DNA of 64,000 bases. Source: Teichococcus coralli (GTDB taxonomy: Bacteria > Pseudomonadota > Alphaproteobacteria > Acetobacterales > Acetobacteraceae). The notes beneath the pieces were generated by a model. The model made no database searches. It had not been told where the DNA came from and was given only the letters and a program-made list of their open reading frames with translations. A program made the translations under genes and the position numbers. The stretch covers positions 248,001-312,000 of the forward strand of contig NZ_SNVJ01000001.1 in NCBI RefSeq assembly GCF_009829925.1, read 5' to 3'. This document shows positions 1 through 7,566 of the stretch, one piece after another. Each line of letters begins with the position of its first letter. Positions within the stretch are counted from its first letter, which is position 1.

Positions 1-1188
1 ATCAGGTCGGTGGAGGCGCTGGACCCGACCACCATCCGCATCCACACCAACGCGCCGACGCCGCTGCTGCCGAACTACCTCTCGCTGGTGATGATCGTCT
101 CCAGGCAGCATGGAGAGGGGGCGAGCACGGCGGACTACAACTCGGGCAAGGCGATGGTCGGCACCGGGCCGTACCGCTACGTCTCCTGGCAGCCGGGCAG
201 CCCGCTGGTGATCGAGCGCAACGAGGATTTCCACGGCCCCGCGCCCGCCTGGAAGCGCGTGGAGTTCCGCCCGCTGGCCAATGCCGGCTCACGCACCGCC
301 GCGCTGGACGCCGGCGACGTGGACCTGATCGAGATCGTCCCGCCCGACCAGTACAAGAAGTTCTCGGCCAGCCCGAGCTTCACCGTCACGGAGAGCCCCT
401 CCAACCGCCTGCTCTTCCTGACGCTGGACAGCGACCGCGAGAGCAGCCCGCATGTCCACGCGCGCGACGGCAGCCCGATCGCCAACCCGCTGCGGGACCG
501 GCGCGTGCGCAAGGCGCTCTCCATGGCGATCAACCGCGAGGCGCTGACCAGCCGCGTTCTGCAGGGCCAGGGCGTGCCGGCCGGCGACCTCGGGCCGGAG
601 GGCTATTTCGGCACCTCGCCCGACCTGAAGCCGGAACCCTACAACCTGGACGGCGCGAAGAAGCTGCTGGCCGAGGCCGGCTATTCGCAGGGCTTCGCCG
701 TGCAGGTGAACGGACCGAACGACCGCTTCGTCAATGACGAACAGGTGGTGCAGGCAGTCGCCCAGATGTGGACCCGCCTCGGCCTGGCGACCAGTGTCGA
801 GACCCGCCCGCGTGGCGTGTGGCTCTCGGAAGCCTCGCAGCTCAAATATTCCGTGAATTTCGCCGGCTTCTCGCCCAACCCCGAGGTGCTGGGCATGTTG
901 GAGACGCAGATCCATAGCTGGAACCCGACGCTCGGCCTCGGCACCGCCAACCGTGGCCGCTTCAGCAATGCGGATATCGACGGCATCATCCAGAAGGCGC
1001 GCCAGACCATGGACAACCCCGAGCGCGAGCGGCTGACGCAGCAGGCGACCCGCGCCGCCATCCGCGACCAGCAGGCGCTGATCCCGCTCTACTTCGCGGT
1101 GAACACCTGGGCGATGAAAAAGGGCATCACCTACGAGGCCCGCACCGACGAGATGACGCTGGCGACCAGCGCCGGCCACGCGAACTGA
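1..1188 (+). CDS. ABC transporter substrate-binding protein, family 5 (peptide/opine type), 5' end missing
   Basis: C-terminal part (about 395 residues) of a periplasmic solute-binding protein of the SBP_bac_5 family, which delivers peptides, nickel, opines or glutathione to an ABC permease. The frame is open to the window edge, so the signal peptide and first lobe lie outside; the GTG near base 10 is internal. Family hallmarks visible are the GTGPY segment followed by an FxxY-like stretch, RVRKALSMAINRE (the typical 'vR.Al..aiDr' segment), and a C-terminal IPLY block. The ligand cannot be told from this fragment. A GntR regulator follows in the same direction and an M20-fold protein lies beyond it, a neighbourhood that fits peptide or amino-acid-conjugate uptake. 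Family is secure, substrate unknown. Confidence 0.88.
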   Translation: MRSVEALDPTTIRIHTNAPTPLLPNYLSLVMIVSRQHGEGASTADYNSGKAMVGTGPYRYVSWQPGSPLVIERNEDFHGPAPAWKRVEFRPLANAGSRTAALDAGDVDLIEIVPPDQYKKFSASPSFTVTESPSNRLLFLTLDSDRESSPHVHARDGSPIANPLRDRRVRKALSMAINREALTSRVLQGQGVPAGDLGPEGYFGTSPDLKPEPYNLDGAKKLLAEAGYSQGFAVQVNGPNDRFVNDEQVVQAVAQMWTRLGLATSVETRPRGVWLSEASQLKYSVNFAGFSPNPEVLGMLETQIHSWNPTLGLGTANRGRFSNADIDGIIQKARQTMDNPERERLTQQATRAAIRDQQALIPLYFAVNTWAMKKGITYEARTDEMTLATSAGHAN

Positions 1189-1264
1189 GGGCGGCGCGCT
1201 GCCCGGCACTGGCGCGTTCCGCGCCGGCTCCGGGCGGTGCGCAGCGCAGCATCCGGCGTTCTGC

Positions 1265-1301
1265 TTGACGGTGGCGTGCCTGCACGCCTACCTCATCAGG
1301 T
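1265..1301 (+). promoter_or_regulatory. Sigma-70-like promoter with overlapping candidate GntR operator
   Basis: A TTGACG box (1265-1270) and a CTACCT box (1288-1293) are separated by 17 bases, 54 bases before the GntR gene. The half-sites ACCT and AGGT (1290-1301, 4-base spacer) form a small palindrome on the -10 box. This is where an autoregulating GntR protein could bind. Assignment is by eye only. Confidence 0.4.
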
Positions 1302-1347
1302 GATCCGACGGCTGGGGCGGCCGGGCGGGCGAGGAGACACCGGAAGC

Positions 1348-2118
1348 ATGGACGGACGCAGCGAGGCCCCCGTGCCGGGCATCGAACTGGCGCCGCTGGC
1401 GCCACCAGCCAACCTCACCGCCGAGCTGGTGCGGCGCCTGGCCGCGGAAATCCGCGCCGGGCGGCTGCGGCCGGGCGACCGGCTCCCCACCGAGCAGGCG
1501 CTGATGCGCCAGGCCGGCGTTTCCCGCACCGTGGTGCGCGAGGCGGTCGCAGCACTGCGTGCCGAGGGCCTGGTGCTGACCCGTCAGGGTGTCGGCGCCT
1601 TCGTGGCCGACCCTTCCACCCGCGGGCATGTGCGGATCGATCCCGGCGAGATGCGCTCGCTCAACGACGTGCTGCAGGTGATCGAACTGCGAATCGCGCT
1701 GGAAACGGAGGCGGCTGGCCTCGCCGCCGAGCGGCGCACCCCGGACGCCATGGAGCGCATCGCGCAGGCCGCGGCGGCCTTCGACAAGGCCGTTGATGCC
1801 GGCGAGAACGCGGTGGCCCAGGACCTCGAGTTCCACCGCGCCATCTTCGCCGCCACCAGCAACGGCTTCTTCCCACGGTTCCTGGAGTTCCTCGGGCCGA
1901 TGCTGATCCCGCGCCAGACGGTGCGCCCGTATCTGGAGGAGCCGGAAGCCCGCACCGCCTACCTTCAGCGGGTGCGGGAGGAGCATGCGCGGATCGCCAG
2001 CGCCATCGCGGGCGGGCAGCCCTCCGCCGCGCGGAACGCCATGCGCCGGCACCTGACCGCCAGCCGCGACCGCTATGCGCGGATCGCCGAACGCCTGGCC
2101 GTCAACGCCGGCGGCTGA
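1348..2118 (+). CDS. GntR-family transcriptional regulator, FadR subfamily
   Basis: 256-residue DNA-binding regulator. The N-terminal winged helix-turn-helix (about residues 20-90) shows the GntR signature: RPGDRLPTEQAL, then the recognition-helix region VSRTVVREAVAALRAEGL, then the wing with RQGVGAFV. The C-terminal all-helical FCD ligand domain (about 110-235) keeps the ELR...E motif and the histidines of the metal/effector pocket (EFHRAIF, then HARI and RRHL). The ATG at 1348 is chosen because a GAGGAG ribosome site lies 11 bases upstream; an in-frame start further upstream would overlap the promoter. It probably controls the upstream transporter or itself; the effector is unknown. Confidence 0.9.
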   Translation: MDGRSEAPVPGIELAPLAPPANLTAELVRRLAAEIRAGRLRPGDRLPTEQALMRQAGVSRTVVREAVAALRAEGLVLTRQGVGAFVADPSTRGHVRIDPGEMRSLNDVLQVIELRIALETEAAGLAAERRTPDAMERIAQAAAAFDKAVDAGENAVAQDLEFHRAIFAATSNGFFPRFLEFLGPMLIPRQTVRPYLEEPEARTAYLQRVREEHARIASAIAGGQPSAARNAMRRHLTASRDRYARIAERLAVNAGG

Positions 2119-2131
2119 GACCAGCCGGCGC

Positions 2132-3427
2132 TCAGCAGGGGTCCGGCACGTCCGGGAGATCGGCGAGGTAGGCCAGCACCGAGCGGGCCAGCGCCTCCAC
2201 ATCCTCAACCGTCGTGTGCTCGTCGGGAGCATGCGGCCGCTGGCCTGGGCGCAGCAGTCCGCCAAGCAGGATCTCGCGGACGCCAGCCTGCTGCACCGCC
2301 CCCAGAACCCTTCCGCCGAGGCCGCCCAACCGCCGGAAGCTCGTGGGGGAGAAGCCGAAGCCCCAGCCCAGCGCCCGCTGCCAGCTCGGCCAGTTCGGCC
2401 CTTCGCCCGGATCGGCCACCGCCTCCTGCCGCCGCAGCACGCGGCAACCGATCAGGCAGGGAAAGCCGGCGTCCCGCGCCGCACGCTCCACACGCTCCTG
2501 CAGTTCCGCCAAGGCCCGGGAGAAGCCCTCCTCGCTGGTGAAGCGCCGCTTCAGCACCAGCACGCCGAGCGGCTCTTTTCCATCCGGCTCCGTCTCCGCG
2601 CCGACGGAAACGAAGGAGAGGCCTGGGCGCAGCATGCCGCCTCGCTCCGGCTCGGCCGGCAGGCGCGAGCTGCGCTGCGCCAGCTCAGCCTGCAGGTCGG
2701 TCAGCGCCGAAAGAACCGTGCGCAAGGCCCGCGCAGCGCCGTGTTCGCCCGCCGCCGAGGCGCAGCGCGAGACACGGATCTCGAGATCGAAGGTTCCGAG
2801 GCACCCCGCCCAGACGCGGGGCGCGGCGGTGCTGTTGAGGTAGAGCACGTGCCCCTCAAGCCGATGCTGCTCGGCCAGATAACGGAGACCGGGAAAGCAG
2901 CCGGTCCCCCCATCCGTGGTGAAAAGCAACACCGGATCGAAGCGCAGCGGCAGGCCGACCGCGTCAGCCGCGCGAAGGGCTGACCAGAGCGCGATCATGG
3001 CGCCCTTCATGTTCACCGTTCCGCGGCCGAACAGCAGGCTTCCCTGCCGCGTCAGCGTCAGCGGCGGCCGGGTCCAGCCCGGGCCGGGAGGCGCGGTGTC
3101 CATGTGGCAGGGGATGGTGCAGATCGGTCGACCTGTCCGCCGGCTCGCGACCAGGGCCATGCGGGGGCCGGCAACAGGCCGGGAGTGCCGCAGCCCTTCC
3201 TGCGGCTCCGCCTGCCGCAGGGCGAAGCCCAGAGGCGCGAAAAGATCCTGCAGGGCGTCGGTGAGGGAGGCGTGCCCGCCACCGGAGGGACAGGCCGTGT
3301 CGATGGCCACCAGGCGGGCAAGGTGGTCGATCCAGCCTGTGGCGTTGAGCAACGCCGCCGCCATGTTCAGCCGGTCGAGGTGAGAATCGTCGAACCGCTC
3401 CAGCGTGTTCTGCTCATCCCACGGCAT
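2132..3427 (-). CDS. M20-family metallopeptidase-fold protein with degraded active site
   Basis: 431-residue protein with the two-domain M20 layout (ArgE/DapE/CPG2 type). The first metal motif HxD is present (CHMDT, His108/Asp110), as is the C-terminal HAPDE segment that carries the last metal histidine. The middle ligands are lost. The usual GRG..DMKG reads GRGTVNMKG, with Asn139 in place of the bridging Asp. The general-base 'DEE' reads DGG at 172-174, and the 'EPT' carboxylate region reads NST at 198-200. The frame is intact over its full length, so this looks like a pseudoenzyme (binding or regulatory) and not a decaying gene. The ATG at 3427 is preferred over 3469 because GAGGAG lies 10 bases upstream of it. 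The gene is convergent with the GntR gene. Confidence 0.85.
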   Translation of the reverse strand: MPWDEQNTLERFDDSHLDRLNMAAALLNATGWIDHLARLVAIDTACPSGGGHASLTDALQDLFAPLGFALRQAEPQEGLRHSRPVAGPRMALVASRRTGRPICTIPCHMDTAPPGPGWTRPPLTLTRQGSLLFGRGTVNMKGAMIALWSALRAADAVGLPLRFDPVLLFTTDGGTGCFPGLRYLAEQHRLEGHVLYLNSTAAPRVWAGCLGTFDLEIRVSRCASAAGEHGAARALRTVLSALTDLQAELAQRSSRLPAEPERGGMLRPGLSFVSVGAETEPDGKEPLGVLVLKRRFTSEEGFSRALAELQERVERAARDAGFPCLIGCRVLRRQEAVADPGEGPNWPSWQRALGWGFGFSPTSFRRLGGLGGRVLGAVQQAGVREILLGGLLRPGQRPHAPDEHTTVEDVEALARSVLAYLADLPDVPDPC

Positions 3428-3586
3428 TGCCCAACGGCTCCTCAACGCAGCTCCAGTGCCACTCAGCAAGCGACGCTGCCTCCGTTACACCCTTTGCTGC
3501 TGCTCGGCACCAGGGCTTGCCCGGGTTTTGACACGCTAACAGGTTATTGAAAGCGTGGCTCGGCAATGCCCTGCAACCTACTGATG

Positions 3587-5260
3587 TTACGCCGAACGTT
3601 GTGACGCCGCATAGCGACGTGGACGTTCGCCGCCCGCATGGTAGCGGTTGCTCGCGCCCTGCTCCGCGAGTGGCTCGACACGGATATGCGGGTCCTCCGC
3701 GTCCGGGCGACGCACCGCGGCGGCGAAGCGACCCGCCACCGCCGGCGCGACCTCGAACTGCGTCTCCCGGCCCAGGATGCGGATACGGCCGATCTCGTCC
3801 CGCGCCACCTGGCCGCGGCGGCAGAGGAAAGGCAGCACCCAGCGGGGATCGGCGCGGCCATCGCGGCCCACATTCATGCGGAACCACACGCCCTCGTCCC
3901 GCAGGCCCGGCGGCCGCTCGCGCTGCGGACGGCGCGTGGCATCGGGAGCCGCCAGCTCCTCCGGCGCCGGCAGCGGCGCGCGCAGCAGGCGGATCAGCGC
4001 CGCCGCCATGGCTTCCGGCAGAGCCCCGGTGGCGACCAGGCTCTGCCCGGCCTCCAGGTCGTCCGGCGACGCTTCCTCGGCGAGCAGCGCGGCGGCTTGT
4101 GCGGCGAGCCGCTCGGCATCCTTGGCGCGGATCGCCTCCGCGGAAGGCGGCGTGCCCCATTCGGCCTGGACACGGGCGGCGGTCAGGAGACGCTCGGCGG
4201 TGCGGCGCCGGTTCACCGGCACCACCAGGACGGAGACACCCTTGCGGCCGGCCCGGCCGGTGCGGCCGGAGCGGTGCAGCATGGTCTCCGGCTCCTTCGG
4301 CAACTCGGCATGGATCACCAGGCCGAGATCCGGCAGGTCGATGCCGCGTGCCGCCACGTCGGTGGCGACGCAGACCTGCGCCCGGCCATCGCGCAGCCCT
4401 TGCAGGGCGCGGCTGCGCTCCGCCTGGGACAGCTCGCCGGACAGCGCCACGGCGGAGAAGCCGCGCTCCACCAGATTGCCGTGCAGCCGCGCCACGCCGG
4501 CGCGCGTGGAACAGAAAACGATGGCGCGCGGAGAGTCGGAGACGCGCAGCAGGTTCACCACCGCCCGCTCGATCTCGTGCGGCGCCACCATAACGGCGCG
4601 GTACGCGATATCCCCGTGCTGGCCGCCCTCTCCCTTCACCTCCAGCCGCAGCGCGTCCTTCTGAAAGCTCCGCGCCAGCCGCGCGATCTCCGGCGGCATG
4701 GTGGCGGAGAAGAGCAGCGTGCGACGCTCCTCCGGCGCAGCACTCAGGATGGTCTCCAGCTCCTCGCGGAAGCCGAGGTCGAGCATCTCGTCGGCCTCGT
4801 CCAGCACCACCGCGCGCAGCGCCTGCGGGCGGAGGTTGCCACGGTCCAGATGGTCGCAGAGGCGGCCGGGGGTGCCGACAACGATGTGCGCGCCCTGGGC
4901 CAGGGCACGGCGCTCGGCCATCGGGTCCATGCCGCCGACGCAGCTCACCACCCGGCCACCGGCCGGAGCATAGAGCCAGGAGAGCTCGGTGCGCACCTGA
5001 AGCGCCAGTTCCCGCGTCGGCGCCACCACCAGCGCCAGCGGGTGGCTGGCCGGAGGCAGGCGCTCCGCACCCTCCATCAGCGCGGGAGCCAGGGCCAGGC
5101 CGAAGGCAACCGTCTTGCCCGAGCCGGTCTGCGCCGACACCAACAGGTCGCGGTCTGCCGTCTCTGGCTCCAGGACCGCCGCTTGCACGGTTGTTGGCTC
5201 GCTGTAGCCGCGCTCCGTCAGGGCGCGCAGCAACGCTTCGGGCATCACAGGAAAGGACAT
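3587..5260 (-). CDS. DEAD-box ATP-dependent RNA helicase
   Basis: 557-residue RNA helicase that unwinds structured RNA in ribosome assembly, decay or cold adaptation. All core motifs are visible: the Q motif region near the N-terminus (EPTTVQAAVL), motif I SAQTGSGKT, motif Ia PTRELALQ, motif II DEAD, motif III SAT, motif V ATDVAARGID and motif VI HRSGRTGRAGR. A DbpA/DeaD-type RNA-binding domain (about residues 450-530) follows, with GRDGR and LPFLCRRGQV, so this is closer to DeaD/DbpA than to RhlE. ATG 5260 (MSFPVMPEALL) is preferred; an in-frame GTG at 5296 would add 12 residues, and neither has a strong ribosome site. It is divergent from metN across a 518-base control region. Confidence 0.93.
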   Translation of the reverse strand: MSFPVMPEALLRALTERGYSEPTTVQAAVLEPETADRDLLVSAQTGSGKTVAFGLALAPALMEGAERLPPASHPLALVVAPTRELALQVRTELSWLYAPAGGRVVSCVGGMDPMAERRALAQGAHIVVGTPGRLCDHLDRGNLRPQALRAVVLDEADEMLDLGFREELETILSAAPEERRTLLFSATMPPEIARLARSFQKDALRLEVKGEGGQHGDIAYRAVMVAPHEIERAVVNLLRVSDSPRAIVFCSTRAGVARLHGNLVERGFSAVALSGELSQAERSRALQGLRDGRAQVCVATDVAARGIDLPDLGLVIHAELPKEPETMLHRSGRTGRAGRKGVSVLVVPVNRRRTAERLLTAARVQAEWGTPPSAEAIRAKDAERLAAQAAALLAEEASPDDLEAGQSLVATGALPEAMAAALIRLLRAPLPAPEELAAPDATRRPQRERPPGLRDEGVWFRMNVGRDGRADPRWVLPFLCRRGQVARDEIGRIRILGRETQFEVAPAVAGRFAAAVRRPDAEDPHIRVEPLAEQGASNRYHAGGERPRRYAASQRSA

Positions 5261-5419
5261 AGGTTCGAAAAGTTCCGCGACTCTCGGGTATGGCACGCGC
5301 GCCGGGGCGGCACGGCCTGGAAGGCGCGGGAGCGGCGAAGCGCACCGGCGCAGCAGGGTCGGGCCGGTTGTACAGCTTCCGCGCGCAAATTGCAGCAGTC
5401 AGAGAAAGGCGGGAAAGAG

Positions 5420-5438
5420 CCATGCGCGAAACGCATGG
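5420..5438. other. Perfect 7-bp stem-loop between helicase and metN
   Basis: CCATGCG (5420-5426) pairs with CGCATGG (5432-5438) around the loop CGAAA. It lies 160 bases upstream of the helicase start and 78 bases before the SAM-II aptamer. No U-run follows on either strand, so it is more likely a 5'-UTR hairpin than a terminator. Confidence 0.4.
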
Positions 5439-5488
5439 ATATCTCAAGGCTTTGGATGCTTGCGCCTATGCTGTGGTTTGCCCATTCT

Positions 5489-5520
5489 CCGCGGCGGAAG
5501 GGGATTTTGCCTTCCCGCGG
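5489..5520 (+). other. Hairpin overlapping the 5' strand of the SAM-II aptamer
   Basis: CCGCGG (5489-5494) can pair with CCGCGG (5515-5520). After a 2-base bulge, GAAGG (5497-5501) pairs with CCTTC (5510-5514) around an 8-base loop. Bases 5516-5520 are also the 5' strand of aptamer helix P1, so this hairpin and the SAM-bound fold cannot coexist. It may be the alternative state of the switch. Confidence 0.4.
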
Positions 5521-5566
5521 GGATTTGACGGATGCAGCTTGCGCCGCGACACCAAGTGCTAAAGCG
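5515..5566 (+). promoter_or_regulatory. SAM-II riboswitch
   Basis: S-adenosylmethionine-sensing RNA of the alphaproteobacterial SAM-II (metA) class. The conserved elements appear in order: P1 strand CGCGG (5516-5520), then GATTTG, then GCTTGC, P1 closing strand CCGCG (5544-5548), and the 3' tail ending GCTAAAGCG. The pseudoknot can form between GCTTG (5537-5541) and CAAGT (5553-5557). It lies 5' of the methionine importer, which fits shut-off when SAM is plentiful. The distance to the metN start (about 210 bases) is long for direct occlusion of the ribosome site, so it may act on the small frame at 5676 or on transcription. Confidence 0.82.
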
Positions 5567-5675
5567 CCAGGAAGCCGGGCAGCGGCATGCCGGGAGCCAT
5601 TCCCCAGCCGCCGGCCGCTTCGTGGGTCATCCGACCATGTTGGAGATCACCCCGCGAGGGGAACACGGAGTGCCC

Positions 5676-5702
5676 ATGCCCTGTCGAATGTGCCCCTGCT
5701 GA
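5676..5702 (+). CDS. Candidate 8-residue Cys/Met leader peptide upstream of metN
   Basis: A tiny reading frame, ATG to TGA, encodes MPCRMCPC: three Cys and two Met in eight residues. A CGGAG ribosome site lies 5 bases before its ATG. It sits between the SAM-II riboswitch and metN. The density of sulfur amino acids and its place in a methionine-uptake leader suggest a translation-coupled attenuator that senses charged Cys or Met tRNA. This is inference: a frame this short can occur by chance and expression is unproven. Confidence 0.35.
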   Translation: MPCRMCPC

Positions 5703-5715
5703 GCTTCAGCCGAGC

Positions 5716-5736
5716 CGCGCCTCCCTGAACGGCGCG
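5716..5736 (+). other. Leader hairpin between the small frame and metN
   Basis: CGCGCC (5716-5721) pairs with GGCGCG (5731-5736) around a 9-base loop. It starts 13 bases after the stop of the 8-residue frame and ends 42 bases before metN. There is no U-tract, so if functional it would influence translation or ribosome passage and not act as an intrinsic terminator. Confidence 0.3.
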
Positions 5737-5778
5737 CCTTGTCGGCACTTCCTTGCCACCCCCATTCACGGAACCGCC

Positions 5779-6867
5779 ATGTCCGCCTCCCCTGCCGCCT
5801 CGGCGCAAGCCGAAGCCGCCATCCGCCTGCACGGGCTGAAGCGTCACTTCACCGGACGGGGCGGCGTGGCCACGCGGGCGCTGGACGGCGTCTCGCTGGA
5901 GGTGGCGGCGGGCGAGATCTTCGGCATCGTCGGCCGCTCCGGCGCCGGCAAGTCCACGCTGATCCGCTGCGTGAACCTGCTGGAGCGCCCGGATGAGGGC
6001 GAGGTGCGGGTGCTCGGCGAGGAGCTGATGGCGCTTTCCGACAGCGCGCTGCGCGAGCGGCGTCGCGGCATCGGCATGGTGTTCCAGCACTTCAACCTGC
6101 TCGCCTCCCGCAGCGTGGCCGACAATGTCGCCTTTCCGCTGGAGATCGCCGGCATGCCTGCGGTCGAGCGCGGGCGGCGGGTGGACGAGGTCCTGGCGCT
6201 GGTCGGGCTGGCGGAAAAGGCGAAGGCCTATCCGGCGCAGCTTTCCGGCGGCCAGAAGCAGCGCGTCGGCATCGCCCGCGCGCTCGCCCCGCGCCCGCGC
6301 ATCCTGCTCTGCGACGAGGCCACCAGCGCGCTGGACCCGGAGACCACGCAGGAGATCCTGGCGCTGATCCGCCGCCTGCGCGACCAGCTCGACCTGACGG
6401 TGCTGCTTATCACCCACGAAATGGCGGTGGTGAAGGAAATCTGCGACCGCGTGGCCGTCATGGAGCGGGGCCAGGTGGTGGAGGAAGGGCGTGTCTTCGA
6501 CGTCTTCACCCGCCCCTCCCATCCAACCACGCGCCGCTTCATCGCCGACACCATCGGCCACTCCATCCCGCCCGGCACGGTGGCACGGCTGCCTGCCGCC
6601 GGCGCGGGCGAGGAGCGTCGCCTGCTGCAGGTGCTCTTCGCCGGGCCGCACAGCACGCGCTCGGTCATCAGCGAGGCCTCACGCCGCTTCGGCCTGGACC
6701 TCAACATCATCTCCGGCCGCATCGACGAGATCGCCGGCGAGCCCTTCGGCCTCATGGCCCTCGCCGCCTATGGCGCGCCCGACCGCATCGAGGCCGCCCT
6801 CGCCTGGTTCGCCGAGCTGGGCCTGGCCGTCACGCCCATCGCCAACGATACGCTGGAGGCCGCCTGA
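5779..6867 (+). CDS. metN: Methionine ABC transporter ATP-binding protein MetN
   Basis: 362-residue ATPase that powers D/L-methionine import through MetI. The nucleotide-binding domain shows Walker A GRSGAGKST (52-60), the Q-loop region VFQHFNLL, the ABC signature LSGGQ (155-159), Walker B LLCDEATSALD (177-187) and the switch histidine in ITHEM. A C-terminal NIL domain (about 285-360) is the regulatory domain that binds methionine and inhibits transport in MetN proteins. The start at 5779 gives the normal MetN length; the frame stays open upstream, but that part is low-complexity. It is the first gene of a four-gene operon under SAM-II control. Confidence 0.95.
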   Translation: MSASPAASAQAEAAIRLHGLKRHFTGRGGVATRALDGVSLEVAAGEIFGIVGRSGAGKSTLIRCVNLLERPDEGEVRVLGEELMALSDSALRERRRGIGMVFQHFNLLASRSVADNVAFPLEIAGMPAVERGRRVDEVLALVGLAEKAKAYPAQLSGGQKQRVGIARALAPRPRILLCDEATSALDPETTQEILALIRRLRDQLDLTVLLITHEMAVVKEICDRVAVMERGQVVEEGRVFDVFTRPSHPTTRRFIADTIGHSIPPGTVARLPAAGAGEERRLLQVLFAGPHSTRSVISEASRRFGLDLNIISGRIDEIAGEPFGLMALAAYGAPDRIEAALAWFAELGLAVTPIANDTLEAA

Positions 6868-6869
6868 CC

Positions 6870-7535
6870 ATGCTCCCCTGGCTTCCCCCCATGCTGCAGC
6901 AACTCTTCCTCGACGCCGCCATCGAGACCCTGACCATGGTGGGCGGCGCGGCGCTGATCGCGGTGGTGCTCGGCCTGCCGCTGGCGCTGCTGCTGCACGC
7001 CACCGACCGCGGCGGGCTGGCGCAGAACGGCCTGGTCAACCGTCCGCTTGGCCTGCTCATCAACGCCGTGCGCTCGACGCCCTTCATCATCCTGATGGTG
7101 GCCATCGTGCCCTTCACCCGGCTGGTGGCCGGCACCTCGATCGGCACCACCGCCGCCATCGTGCCGCTGGCGCTGGCCTCCACCGCCTTCATCGCACGCC
7201 TGTTCGAGACCGCCTTCCGCGAGGTGGACCGCGGCGTGGTGGAGGCCGCCCGTGCCATGGGGGCCACGCGCATGCAGATCCTGTGGAAGGTGCTGGTGCC
7301 CGAGGCCATGCCAGGGCTGATCGCCGCCGTCACCGTCACGCTGGTCAGCCTGGTCGGCTACTCCGCCATGGCCGGCGCGGTGGGCGGCGGGGGCCTGGGC
7401 GATCTCGGCATCCGCTTCGGCTACCAGCGCTTCATGCCGGACGTGATGGCGAGCGTGGTCGTCGTGCTGATCCTGTTCGTGCAGGGGTTGCAGTCGCTGG
7501 GTGACTGGCTGGTCCGCCGTGCCCGTCGCCGCTGA
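6870..7535 (+). CDS. metI: Methionine ABC transporter permease MetI
   Basis: 221-residue inner-membrane permease with about five transmembrane helices. The cytoplasmic coupling (EAA) loop is clear: EAARAMGATRMQILWKV, which contacts the MetN dimer. It starts 2 bases after the metN stop, so the two are almost certainly translationally coupled. Length and sequence are typical of MetI, with the GYSAMAGAVGGGGLGDLG stretch characteristic of methionine permeases. Confidence 0.94.
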   Translation: MLPWLPPMLQQLFLDAAIETLTMVGGAALIAVVLGLPLALLLHATDRGGLAQNGLVNRPLGLLINAVRSTPFIILMVAIVPFTRLVAGTSIGTTAAIVPLALASTAFIARLFETAFREVDRGVVEAARAMGATRMQILWKVLVPEAMPGLIAAVTVTLVSLVGYSAMAGAVGGGGLGDLGIRFGYQRFMPDVMASVVVVLILFVQGLQSLGDWLVRRARRR

Positions 7536-7566
7536 ACCAAGAGAAGAAGAAAGAAGGAGATCGCCG

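Noticed and set aside
5290..5562. 90-codon frame in the helicase-metN gap
   Set aside because: It would run through the SAM-II aptamer, has no ribosome site and resembles nothing; the RNA explanation accounts for the conserved bases.
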